Positions 9,963 to 21,864 of a stretch of DNA of 64,000 nt are shown piece after piece (positions within the stretch are counted from its first letter, which is position 1; each line of letters starts with the position of its first letter). The stretch covers positions 1,798,001 through 1,862,000 of the forward strand of contig PSQN01000017.1 in the NCBI GenBank assembly GCA_002989075.1, in the 5' to 3' direction. A program made the position numbers and the translations under genes. The DNA comes from Arthonia radiata. Taxonomy: Eukaryota; Ascomycota; Arthoniomycetes; Arthoniales; Arthoniaceae. The notes below the pieces were generated by a model. The model worked only from the letters and a program-made list of their open reading frames with translations. It was not told where the DNA came from and did not search any database.

Positions 9963-11769
9963 TCACAGACCCAGCGCCGCCAGCGCGCCCCTGCGTCGTG
10001 CAAACTCTAGACCGAAAGCAAGACCAGCGACGCCGATGGCGCTGCAGGCGACGTTGACGGCGACGAGAAAGCGCATGAAGCCGCGCAGGTCTCGGTCGGT
10101 CTTTTGGAAGGCGGCGTTGTCGTTGCGGCGAGGGAAGGTGGCGGTCTGGCCTGTGGTAGAGTCTTTTGGTGTGGGCTCGTTGAGGTAGGCGCACAGAGGG
10201 CCGTAGCCTTGCTTGACCTGCTCGATGGTTAGCAGCGTGAATTGGCAACACCGGAGCAGATTATCAGTGCTCATCAGCTGGCAGTCGATGGGTGGAGGGC
10301 TTGGAAAGAAGCCGACTCACGTTAAACTCCAGACACGGCCGTCCCTGCTTCTCACACAACCCTTTGACCCGCTCGTTATGCTCCGTATACTGGTTCATGC
10401 CACCATCCAGCACATCCTGGATACTACCTCTCTTCAATAGTTGTTGATGATACTCATCGAATCGTAATCGCGGCATAAAGAACCGCCACAACTTGTCGAC
10501 GACTGAGCTTCTCTTTTCCTGGTACTCGGCAAAGGGTACGAGTGTCGTGCTCACGCTCTTCCACCATTGCTCGGGACTGTCGCGGACAGAGAGGATAACT
10601 TTGGCTTCGGGGTACGCTTCCAGTAGGTCTTCGTCGAAGTGTGGGACGCAAGGGACGTCCGATACGGCCATGCAGTGGCCGAGGAGTTTGTCCCAGTCCT
10701 GCATGTGGTGTCAGTGAGATTGGCGTGGAGAAGAAAATGCAGACTTCAAGAAGCGTGAAGATGAGGAGGAGCTGCTTGGGAGGTGTGTGTGAAGCGTTTT
10801 GTCCGAGTCTGTAGAAGAGCAGAGATTGCTTGGATGCTCTGCGCTGGGAGTGCTGCTTTTCAGCACATGCCGCTGTCTTTGCAGGCTCGCTGAGCTCCTC
10901 GAGGGCATTTCAGCGTCTAGCACACCTTGAGCACCGCAGAAGCCGCTCTTTGCCAGCCTCCTGATGTTCAAGCAAAGCTCCATGAAACCTCAGCCTGCCA
11001 CAGCTCTCACGCTTTACAATCCAAGGCTCTTCAACCACTCCGCGCACAGCTTCGCCGCTCTTACACGGCAAAGCCATCGCAAAGCAGCTACAGGCTGTGC
11101 TCTTTCGTTGCTTCCACTTCACCCGCGCCAGCCGCTTGTCCTCCATCTCTTTTTGATGACCTCTGATGCACGCTCTTCAGCAGCACTGCCTCGCAACAGC
11201 GAAGGCGTAGAACAAAAAAAACAAACTCACCTCTCGTCCAAACTTCTTCCTCGTCCCCTCAAACTTTCCCTCAAACGCCTCGATCCACATATCGACATCC
11301 GGCGGATTCTCGCTGTAGATCGCAGACGCGTGATACACGTCGTGGTAACCTAGATCGCGGAGCGCCTGACGAATAGCTATCATGGCCTGTGTCAGTCTAC
11401 ATGTCTTCATCTTCCACCCAGCTTCACCCCCCCTTTTAGCTCCACCACCCCGGCCTTTCTCTCGATCGTCCTATGCTTCTTGCGAACCCTCATCTTGCGG
11501 ATGTTTTTCCCAGATATTGGAATGTGATAGAAGTACTGGCAGTACTCACAACTCGTCCCCGTCCGACTTAACCCCAGTATCAACACCTTCATCGGCACGA
11601 CGCGCTCGCACGTATGCCGGTCGATGTTCGTGACCTCGCCGCCCCACTGCGAGATCTTGGCGATGCTGCCGACGATGAGGGAGGCCATGGCGGAGAAGGT
11701 GTAGTCTTTGATGGTGTGAAGAGCGGAGTGCGTTCTGGCAGGTCGAATGGGAGATGAAGCGGTGGACAT
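9963..11769 (-). CDS. P-loop sulfotransferase-like protein (Sulfotransfer_4 family) with a C-terminal membrane segment
   Basis: This family is predicted to move a sulfo group from PAPS to a small-molecule acceptor. Four exons, 11769-11550, 11376-11231, 10698-10321 and 10217-9963, give 332 residues. Introns are 173, 532 and 103 bp. The 5'-phosphosulfate loop is MKVLILGLSRTGTSSIRQAL (residues 60-79) and is completed only when the first intron is removed. ENPPDVDMWIEAFEGKF and LGHCMAVSDVPC follow. The 3'-phosphate motif is VILSVRDSPEQWWKSV (residues 156-171, Arg161 and a downstream Ser). GYGPLCAYLNEPTP closes the fold, and a hydrophobic helix near residues 299-320 could anchor the protein. It lies 367 bp downstream of the polyketide synthase on the same strand, which suggests a shared pathway. 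Automated annotation often calls this family 'NAD-dependent epimerase', which the sequence does not support. The acceptor is unknown. Confidence 0.85.
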
Positions 11770-12136
11770 CGTGGGCAAGCGCTGAGGTGGGTATTATATA
11801 TGCCTGGCTGGTTTAGTGCGGACGAGAAATGGGAGATTGCGGGCGTGATGGCTCTTTTATAGCCGTCTTGGCTTGCTTTAGAGTGCGTGAAGGGCAGGGA
11901 TGGGTGTATCAGGCTGTTTTGACGATATTGCGGGTTGGTTGTACGAGAAAAGGATCATAATAGACGTGTGGGATGGTATTTGAAACGTTGCGCACACATA
12001 GAAATTTCAAGATGCATTGTAACGCCGCACGGTCTATCACAACGAAATGCCCACTCATAGCAGTACCAACAGGATATCGTCAACCCGCCCATCTCCCCGA
12101 AAGTCATACAATCATACCAATTTAATACAGGATTGC
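11770..12136. other. Spacer between the polyketide synthase and sulfotransferase genes
   Basis: The 367 bp carry the end of the PKS transcript and the sulfotransferase promoter. Read on the minus strand, TATATAAT lies at about 11801-11794, only some 25-32 bp before the sulfotransferase ATG, so either the 5' leader is very short or this is not the working TATA box. Confidence 0.5.
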
Positions 12137-15100
12137 TCACTGCGCCTCCGCCTTCTTCAATCCCAACTTACTCTTCCGCACAATCGTCTGCGTCAACGCC
12201 AGCAAACTGGCGCTACTCAGCAGCTCCAGCACCTGCAGATTCGCGTCGCACTCCCTGACGATCCAGTTCCGCACTTCGATCGCCACAAGACTATCCAGAC
12301 CGAGCGACGTTACGGATGTGCCTGAGTCCATGTCTTCTTTGGGTATCATGAGCACTGCGCTCAGCTTCTCTACCAGCGCAGCGTACAGGATCTTTTGTAC
12401 GTCCTCTGGCGTCTCGCATTCTTCTAGCTGCCGGGGAAGCGGCTTGACAGCAGCGTTTGGGTCGTCAGAGTCGCCTTCGAGGGCTGCTGCGGCTTCGCGG
12501 AGGCGGGTGAATTTGGCGTCGTTGACCCAGAAGCTGTCTTTTGTACCTGGATTGAGGAGTCAGCACGAAGCGTTTTGTACAGTAGTCGCGGTGACAGCAT
12601 TCGGGTCTCGGCACAGGTGCTTTGACGCAACGCCAGCACGCTGGCTGCTGCGAGCAATGGAAGGTGTAGATGCTCTGAGAGACTTACCTGCTCCGACTTT
12701 GAGACCTGTGATGCAGTGGCCGCCGCAGGTCTTGGCCATGGTACCGTTGATGGCTGCAGCGAGCAACGCCAGGACTTCAGACTCGTCCAGCGTCTCCCCG
12801 CCGAGGTTCTGCAGGACTTCTGACTGTCTTTCCGCGTTGTCTGCGAGATAACCAACGCCTGTGACTGCTGTGAGGTCAATGGCAGTAGCAGGCATGCCGA
12901 GTTGATTGCGGTATGCGCAGAAGGCGTCGAGGAAAGTATTCGCAGCTGCGTAGGCTGCCTGACCCCTGTTTCCGACCGCGCCGGCGACTGAAGAGAGGCA
13001 GACGAAGAAATCGAGAGGTATGTTGGAGGCTTGCAGGCTGTTGTGGAGGTTCCATGCGCCGGGTACCTTGGACTTGATCACCGCTGTGTAATCCTCGTGG
13101 CTCATGCGCTCGAACAGCACGTCTCGCAGGACCATCGCGCCGTGGATAATGCCGCGAATGGGAGGCATTGTTCGACATGTCTCTTCTATAAGCCGTGTGA
13201 CTTGCGTTGGTTCGCTGATGTCGCATGCTACAACCTTGACGCCTGTACCAGATGCTCCGAGTGAGTAAGCTAGCTCTTGTACTTTAGCAGAAGCGTTTCC
13301 GGATCGCGAGAGCAGAACGATGTGCCGGGCGCCCTTCATGGACATCCAGCGTGCCATGCTTCGACCGAGACCGCCGGTGCCGCCGACGATCATGTAAGTC
13401 GCATCTGAGCGTAATAGATCGTTCGACAATTTGTTGGCGGTGGCTTTGACCATATCGTTGGGATTTGAAACAATCACTAGCTTGCCCATAGATTTACCTG
13501 ATTGCAGCTGGCGGAAAGCGGACTCGATTTCGGAGATGGGGAATGTAGTAATGGGCTGTATTGGCTTGATGGTTCCCTAGTATGCTAATGTCAGTATTGC
13601 AGAGCATACACATCATGACCAGGGCACTGCTTTGGAACAGTTTCTGAGCAGCGCCAGCAAGCGGCACATTGTGTGAGTAGTTCCAGAGCAGAAGGGTAGA
13701 GTGCTTTTGGCTCACCTTTCCAAGCAGCGCGACCACGTCTGAGAGAAGTCGCTTCATGAGACGAGGCTTCTCTGCAGCGACGACTGTGAGATCGACTGAT
13801 GCGAACGTAGCGTTGTGCTCAAACTTCGCCATCTCCAGACGAGTGTTTTGCAAGATGTCGCGCTTGCCTATTTCGATGAAGCGGCCGAAGTGAGCAAGAC
13901 ATTCCCAAGTCTCACGGAGGATGTCACCGGCGAGTGAGTTGATAACGACATCAACGCCCTTGCCGTTTGTCTCGCGCCGAATGGCAGGACCGAAAGATGC
14001 GTCACGGCTGTAGAAGATGCGATGCTCCGGGATACCGTACTGCTCCATGATGAACTGTTTCTTAGATGGCGAGCCCACTGTGGCAAAAATCTCAGCGCCG
14101 ACCGTTTTCGCCAAGATGATGGCAGCCTGGCCAACGCCGCCCGCTGCTGCATGGATGAGGACCTTGTCATCAGGTTCAAGTCGTCCAAGATCCATGAGAG
14201 CGTAGTACGCTGTGCAGAAGACGACCGGCACTGTACAGGCCGATTCGAAGCTCATGTCATCCGGTATAACAGAGACGCTGGTGCCGAGACAGCGAGTGTA
14301 AGTGGAATAGGCTCCCTCTGACATTGCCATGATTCTGTCACCAGGCCTGACGTTCGAGACACTGTTTTTCGGATGTCAGTACGTTATGCATATCAACTAG
14401 AACTGCCTTCGCGAGCGTGTTGCAGCTCATTGCGAGCAACGCCAGTCGCATGAAAAATGAGCAAAACGCTCTTCAATGGCGCACAAGTTCTGACTCACCT
14501 TGTTCCAGTCCGTGAGATGACACCACTGCACTCAACCCCAATGTAAGGACTGGGCACTTGACCCATGGAGATCACAATGTCTTTGAAGTTCATGCCTGTT
14601 GCCTTGACTTCAATCTCAACCTATCATGAGGCTGTCAGCAAGATCTCTTGAGCGCGGCAGCTGCTTGCATCTGTTGCAAGCCATGGCATTCTCTGGCAGC
14701 GCCGGGGAGCAAAAGCGAGCTAGCTCTACTGAAACTCGGATCCTGCGTCGCGCAGGGGCTCTTACCTCATCAGCTTTCAATGGCTGCTTGTACCCAAGGT
14801 CGTCAATGAATTGGAGAGTATCGAGGGCTCCGGGTATTCCAATCTTCAACTTCAGCTGTCTGCAAGGCTGTGCAAAAGGCTGCAAGTAGGGTGCTGCATC
14901 TTGCGTCTCGCGGTGGACGATGTTATTCATGTCGTCATCATCAACAACGCGAGGGACTAGTAACTGGCCGTCACGCTCAGTGTACTCCATGTCTGATTCC
15001 GTCGAAGTCTGCAAGCCAGAGTGTCAGCACGCGACATGCGCAAGAGCGTTCCTAAGGTCCAGCTTCTGGTTCCACGAGGCACTTTGCAGCACACGCCGTC

Positions 15101-18100
15101 GCTCTGCCTGTCGAAACACTTTTTAAAGACGCGAAGGATTCGTACTCACCTGCTCATGGATCCAAGTGGCTCGCATGACGTCCATGACGGCAGCAATATC
15201 GGCTTGCACGTTGAATACTGGCCTCCTATCGAGGTCGAGAGTCACAAACTTCAGCATGGTCTCCGAGCGGACGCTGCGTGCCAGTCCAGTTACAAGGCTG
15301 AGATTAGGCGAAGTCGAGTACTTGTGTGCTCCGCGAACAACCCACAATATTCCAGCAGCTTTTGTGAGCATGCTTTGAACCGCTTTGAACTCCAGCTCTC
15401 CGAGCTTAGCCAGAACAGGTGTTTCGAGCTCGGATACCACTACGCAGACTTTACCGGTGGGGTCAGTCTCCTCGAAGCTCGTGATCTCGGGCTCTTTGCC
15501 CGTGGCAAATTTGATTGATTGAGACAGTGCGAAGACTAGCTTGGCTTGGCTGTAGACAACACCGACTATCACAACGGGTGTTGTTGCTGGTGGCTCGATA
15601 GGGGTGACGATTCCTATGGTTGTGAGGTTAGCATCTTCTGAGGAGCACGTACGACTGCTTTCAATGGGTCGAGAAGAGGCTCAGAAGGTCCACGCTGGGA
15701 ATACAGCTAGGAAAGGACCACAGGATATAGATGCCAGAAACTCACCGTTTGCTATCTCGACTGCTGATGAATGTCGACCATGCTTCACTGGTGGCGTTCG
15801 GCATCCGTTCACTTGAACTTGGCCATTCACCAAAATGTCGCTAGGCTCGCTGTTGGACGAGGTTGGGCTCGAAGCCTGAGTGGCCATGTCTCCACCAAAT
15901 GCAGGCTCCCATTGGACCTTGTAGCATAGCTCTCTGGCAGTTGTCGACCCTTGAGCCGCGGCGTCTAGTAGAGGCGTCATGGTCAGCTCCTCAAATTCGA
16001 TGATCGCCGGCGCTTCGCTGTCCAGCTGGGTGGCCCAGAGGTCGAACTTCGTTGGGCGTGGCGCTGAAGCGTTGGGGCTCCCTATGCCAAAGACCTTCAG
16101 TCGATCGCCAGCTTGGGTGGAGACTGAACGAGCCAGAGACACCCGTTTGATCGAAGATGGCATGTACAACAGGTCTAAGCCCTGCTTCCTTCCCGCACCG
16201 AAGATCGGCCACACGATCTGAATGAACTGATCGAAGAATGCTGGATGTATGATGAGCGGTGTCTCATGTTGGTGAGGCAGGTCAGCTCGCGTGTTTGGGA
16301 CAACCAGCTCTGCATGTGCGTGAGTATCGCTGCCTAAGCTGTGCTCAAGGCTTTGGAAGTGCGGTCCGTAGCCTGCGCCGACATTGGCGAGAGTCTCATA
16401 AAGCTTTGGTGTATCGACTGCCTCTTGTGACGTGCTGGTGGCCTCTTGCATCCTCTGTCTCAGCATGTCATCGGAACGACGTATCTGCCGCTCGCCATCA
16501 ATGGAATTAGCGCCTCGCCCATTTCTGACGCTGACAAGGCCTCGGCAGTGCTCGATCCAACCCTTGTCTTTGGAGTAGGAGGATATTCGCCACTCATCCC
16601 ACAAGTCGGAGTACCCACGCGTACCCTCGCTGTACGGCTTGAGACGGATCGTTGTCTCCACCTCAGATCCTTCATCGAGAATGAGGGCTCTACTGCTGAT
16701 CACTTCCCTAATGTCAAAGCGGTCGAAAGGTGCATCTCGCATTTGCGCACGCTGTGACGCAGCTTCCATTGCCATGGCTAAGTAGCCTGCCATCGGAAAC
16801 ACGGTCATTGACTGCATCTTGTGCTGGCGCAACCAAGGTAAGTCGTCCAAGCGCAGGATGTTGCGCCAGATGGGCTCAAGGTCCTCAGAATAGTCGGCCA
16901 GTGAACCAAGAATGTCGTTTCGAGGGAATCTGCGATGGCAATGCCCTTCAGCGATTCTTGAATGATGCCAATAGCGGTTGTTGTGCGCCCATGGGTACGT
17001 AGGAAGATCTGTGAGAAGGCTGGGCACGCGGCTATTCTGACGTGGAAAGTTGATGCTTCGCAGGTTCACTGGTGCACCCTTCATGTATAAAGAGCCCGCC
17101 GCTTGGAGTACAGTCTCGTTCGCGTTCTTGTTCCTTACCAGAGTACCGTTGTATGTGACTTTGCTCGCTCGGTTGCCCACATGCTTCATGATATCTTTAG
17201 CAGGACCTTCGAGTTGAGGGTGTGGTCCGATCTCCAGCATCACGCTTGGAATCAAGGCGTCGGCGTTTTGGTGATTAAAGATGCTCTGTACGCCCTGGTT
17301 GAATTCCACAGGTGAAACAAGGTTGGCGACCCAGTAGCTTGGCTGTAGCTCTGATGCGTGTGCGATACGCCCGAGTAGTGAAGAGTGGAAGGTCGCCCTT
17401 CCGTCTTCAAGCGGACGAATATCTTTGATCGCTTCTTCGTATTCCTCCGCTACCTTTGCCATGTGGCTCGAGTGATAAGCAACATCGACGCGTAGACGGC
17501 GATTGAAGATGGACTTCTCGTCAAGCTGCGACTGCACCTCACTGATGGCTTTATCGTCGCCAGAAACCGTGACGCTGACTGGACTGTTAACACAAGCGAT
17601 TGTTGCATAGCCTGACTTCAACATCTTCAACATAGGGCGGATTGTCTCTGCAGAAGCTCCTACAGCAAGCATTGCTCCTCGAAGCTCCGGGTACTGCTGC
17701 TTCAAGCTCACAGTAGCCTTACCTCTGAAGTACGCCAAAGCAACACAGGACTGCAAAGACAGTAGACCAGCGGCGTAAGCTGCTGCAATCTCCCCGGAAG
17801 AGTGTCCAACTGTGACTACAGGCTGAATGTTCCAAGCCTTGAACAGGCTGATCAAAGCGCACTGTATGGCAGTGCAAGCAGGTTGTGTGATCTCTGGAAC
17901 ATCGATTCTGCTCGACTCTTTGGGCTTGGCGAGTTCTTCGGCCAGAGAGAAAGGAGCACCAAGCGCTCGCAGGTGGTGGTCGGCTGCAGCCATTGCCTCG
18001 TCAAACTCTGGATAAGCGCCGAGCAGCTCTCTCCCCATGCCTGCCCACTGAGCACCTTGACCCGTGCAAACGAAACCGATCTTCGGCTCCTGTACGGCTC

Positions 18101-20105
18101 TTTGCGGGCTGAATTTGGTGCTAGCTAGCCGTACGCCAAGCTCATCTGACGACGTAGCTGCAATGGCGTATTTCCAGGCAAGGTGAGAGCGTCGCTGGCC
18201 AAGCGTGTATGCGAGATTACCAGAAAGCAGTTTTTCAAAGGCTTCAGGTCGCTGTTCCAAATAAATGCCAAGTTCTTTTGCTTTTCGGTCAAGTGAGTCT
18301 TGTGAGTTGGCAGAGAGCACGAAGAGCATCCACTTTTGGTCTGGAGCGGTTTGTGTCTCGGCGCCGTCATTGAGTGTTCGCTGGGAATTCGGTGGCGCTT
18401 TCTGGAGTACGGCGTGTGCATTGCCGCCACCAAAACCGTAGTTGCACACACTGATGTATTTCCTGCCTCTAGGCCATGGCCGTACTGATGTCGGGACTTT
18501 CATGTTCCATTCCGCAAGCGGTATCTGAGGATTCGGCTTCTCGAAATTGATATTGGGGAGTATGAGCCCTCGTTCAAGCATCATTGCTGATTTAATCATG
18601 GATACGATACCACTGGCACCCTCAAGATGACCAATATTAGACTTGAGTGAGCCGATGTAAAGAGGCTGTCGGGCTGTTCGACCTTGTCCGATGGTATTGT
18701 GCAAAGCTGCGGCTTCTATTGGGTCCCCAACTTTAGTACCAGTGCCATGAGCCTCAACAAAGCCGCAGTCACCAAGTGAGAGATTAGCAGAGGAATAGAC
18801 TTGGCGAATTAGAGCTTCTTGTGCTGCTCCGTTTGGGACTGTTATACCGGCAGTCTTCCCATCTTGATTGACGCCTGTATTGACCAGGACTGCTCTGATC
18901 GGATCATTGGCGCGGACAGCTTCATCCAAAGGCTTGAGCAGCACAACGCCTGCACCTTCACCCCGCGCGAAACCACTTTGAGCCCGATGATCGAACGGAA
19001 AAGACTTTCCGGCCTCGTTAAATAGCTGAGAAGTGGACATAGCCACGAAGTAGTCGGGGAGAAGGTTGATATGAGCTCCTCCTACAATCGCCTGAAGATT
19101 CAAGTGTCAGCACAGTGATTTCTGAACAGCATTGTCATCAGGGTTTCGGGAGGCATTGTGGGCTTTCTTTCCACGAATGCCGGCGAATGGGCTCTTGACA
19201 AGGCCACAGGATATCATGAAGCTAAAGCGCGGACGCTCTGTACCTACCATTTTGGAGTCACCTGCTCGCAAACTCTGACATGCCAGATGGAGAGCCGTCA
19301 AACTTGATGAGCACGCGGTGTCAGTGGTATGTGAAGGGCCCCTTAAATCAAAGTAGTAGGAGATCTTGTTTGCTAGCATGCATGCAGCGTTGCCCGTTGC
19401 TTGAAAAGGCGGCGTTGTGTCTAGATCTCGCAGGTTGTTGAGCTCGTAGTCAGCAAATGAGCCACCTGCGAAAACACCAACAGACTGTCCAGCGATCGAT
19501 TCCTTGGGTACGCCGGCGCTTTCGAGAGCCTCAAAAGTGCATTCGAGAGCTATTCGCTGCTGAGGATCCATGGCTGTTGCCTCAGCGGCTGTGATGTTGA
19601 AGAACGGCGCATCAAATGCAGCCAAATCTTGTGAGAGAAAGTGTGCGCCTTTGTTGTTGAAAGAGCCCAACTTCTGAGGGTTCGGATGATAGAAGCCGTC
19701 TGCGTTGAATCGATTTTTGGGGATCTGCGACCACCCACTTCGAGTTCTAGAGCACAGCTCCCATAGCTCGGCGGGCGTTGTCACATCGCCAGGAAGTCGA
19801 CAAGCCATGCCGATCACAGCAAGTGGCATCTTCTCGGCATCGATAGTTGGTGAAACCATCGAAAAGCCCTCGGAGGCGGAGGTGGCAGGGGTAGCGGCGC
19901 CACTGGTCGGCGTGCTTTCGTTGAACCCATTTTGCAGGCCCGACAAGCCGTTCAAGTGCAGGCCTTGATTTCGATTTTGAGGAGCATTGAGTATAGGATG
20001 GCCGTTCGTAAAATCATGTACACTGTTAGCACCATTTTGGTTGCGATCAAAGCTGTTTGCTGCACGTGCGTGCGCTGCCCCAAAATCCGTATCTAGGAAA
20101 GGCAT
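12137..20105 (-). CDS. Highly reducing type I polyketide synthase (KS-AT-DH-ER-KR-ACP, no methyltransferase)
   Basis: An iterative synthase that builds a reduced polyketide from malonyl-CoA. Eight exons: 20105-19248, 19091-15746, 15613-15150, 15008-14766, 14620-14499, 14361-13716, 13576-12688 and 12546-12137. All phases agree and give 2325 residues. A disordered 90-residue leader precedes KS (DTACSSS, Cys265; EAHGTGT, His401; NIGHLEG, His441). AT follows (GHSSGE, Ser717), then DH (His1044 in LRQH, Asp1241 in HPAFFDQF). After the CYKVQWEPAF linker (about 1345) the protein passes straight to the pre-ER structural region, so the usual 400-residue C-methyltransferase is absent. ER (IHAAAGGVGQ), KR (YMIVGGTGGLG, about 1954-1964, with LSSVAG and AAYAAAN) and ACP (LGLDSL, Ser2275) complete it. 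There is no thioesterase or reductase at the end. Every catalytic residue I checked is present. The seven introns are unusually long and uniform and are listed separately. Confidence 0.96.
12547..19247 (-). repeat. Seven related-looking 132-156 bp introns of the PKS gene (introner-like element candidates)
   Basis: The introns are 19092-19247, 15614-15745, 15009-15149, 14621-14765, 14362-14498, 13577-13715 and 12547-12687, that is 156, 132, 141, 145, 137, 139 and 141 bp. Most introns elsewhere in the window are 46-82 bp. Read in the sense direction, six have a CTGAC branch site and one has CTAAC; five share the wider form TGCTGAC or TACTGACA. Four carry the same core, CTGGCGYTGC (or CCGGCGCTGC), at about position 52-70: on the plus strand GCARCGCCRG at 12627-12636, 13648-13657, 14436-14445 and 14696-14705. 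The first two share ATATCCTGTGG. Introner-like elements are near-identical introns that multiplied in Dothideomycetes; these would be old, diverged copies. Relatedness is judged by eye. Confidence 0.5.
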
Positions 20106-21864
20106 TGTCCCAAGATGTCGGTGACCTGCACTAAAGGACGTTTGTTGACAGGCCGACTAAAGGTACATCGCACAGAGCCCGCTGTAGGAAGTAGCCCGGA
20201 TGAGGGAAGGGAAAGGAGAGGTCGCTGGAAGAAACACAGAGGATAAGTTGGGAGGGGATGGGAAAAATGGACTGCGAGCGAGAGAGACACGTTGAATATG
20301 CGTAGAAGTCAAGTTTTGAGGCGTACGACGTGAGAGCAATTAAGGATCATATTTCGCAAGAAGCTTGCAAAACCCTGATCATCCAATTCTCGCTATGGGC
20401 ATGGTTGTCGATCTGGTGGCGGGCATGATCTGACGGTAGCACCAAACTTTTCCCTTCTCAGCTTTTGCTAGCGCAAGTGGATCACAAGATGACAGCCGGA
20501 GCACATGCATGATGGCAGTCCTAAGTTCGGCGCTCTGTTTCATACCTGTTCAAGTATATTGGCTGCGCCAAATGCGCGGATAAGGTATACCAGCACCAAT
20601 ACCATTGCCAAGCGCGATGATCGAGCCGGAGCTTGCATGAAGTGTTGCCTGGGACCTCGGATTCACGCGAACGTCGCAGATCAACAAAGCCTAAACCGAG
20701 TCGCTGTCACTCGGCGCTGCTTCAGGAACGTCTTGCTCATAGGCCTAGATTGTTAGGTGATGAGATGGTTTGCTTGAATAATAAATACCTGCATGATCAC
20801 GTACTGCCAGGTGCTGCATGCATTAGCTAGAATATGGTGCACTTCGCATAAAGCTACCAATTGAAAAGTATGCGCACCTGTTCTACCAGAGCCGAACTTG
20901 CTACCATGCCGTCAGTCAGGTTTCGACGCGTTTCAGCAGGGGCTGATGCGTATGGAACGCGGCCGTGCGGCGTACCAGACAATGATATGCTTGTCCCCTG
21001 ACAGATACATGGCTGGACCGAGGAGAGAGTCTGGCTGTAGACGGTTTGTGGAGAGGATAGAGTTCCTGTTGAGTCCAGAGAAGAGACAACCACGACCACG
21101 CCGTCCGGTCGATCGTCGTATGGACGCTATATCCGAATGCGGCAGTTTTCAGCCCTGCACCCAAAAGCCGGGGTGATGAGCACCCTTGTAATGATCCGCA
21201 GTGTGGAAAGGCTTGTCGGGATCATGGTACATGCTGTGCATCTCATCCCTAACCATGTTGTGCTGTCTCATCACATCGCCAGGACCATGCGAAATGTTTC
21301 ACAATGTTCCCTTCGGCGACGGTCTTCGATTCGAGAACGAAACCAGGCGTGTTATCGCAGGATTACCAATGAGATCTCGCCGAGGAGTGCGCGATGCCTT
21401 AGAAAAGTAATTGGTTTTGTGGCGCTAATGCTTTGGTCGATTGGCGAGCCTGGTTGAGTTCTTGCTTCACCCCCGGCTCAAATATGCTTCGCTGATACTT
21501 GCATCCGCGAACATTAAAGAGCCTATCGTGGACTTCCGAGGCCGGATTGTTAGGGGTTAGGTGATGTGCGGGCCACTCGCTAAATCTTGACATCAGACGA
21601 ACATGCCCTGTACAAGCAAGTTTTCAGCATTTCAAACGTGATGACCCAGCGTAATGGCAATTGAAGCGTCACGCCAATGTCTACTCCAACACCAGGGAGG
21701 CTGACCGTACACTTTGTCAATTGAACAAGCCTAGCATGACCAGACTTGCCTGATACCGCAGTGGTTTTAATAGCATTGGCACCAAATTCCTCATCTCAAG
21801 TCTTAGATCCAACTCCATTGCACTGCCACATAAGTCAGCAACGATTCGGAAAATCTTCGTAACC
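20106..21864. other. Divergent promoter region between PKS and FSH1-type hydrolase
   Basis: This 1.76-kb spacer lies between the two divergent start codons. The 200 bp next to the PKS are purine-rich on the plus strand (pyrimidine-rich in the PKS sense), as expected for its leader. No coding frame with recognisable motifs is present and I could not pick out a cluster-specific regulator site by eye. Confidence 0.5.

Noticed and set aside
13489-13576. Intron between the ER and KR parts of the PKS at GGTAAATCT
   Set aside because: The sequence looks like a donor but reading straight through gives QSGKSMGKLVIVS, the conserved linker, so no intron is used.
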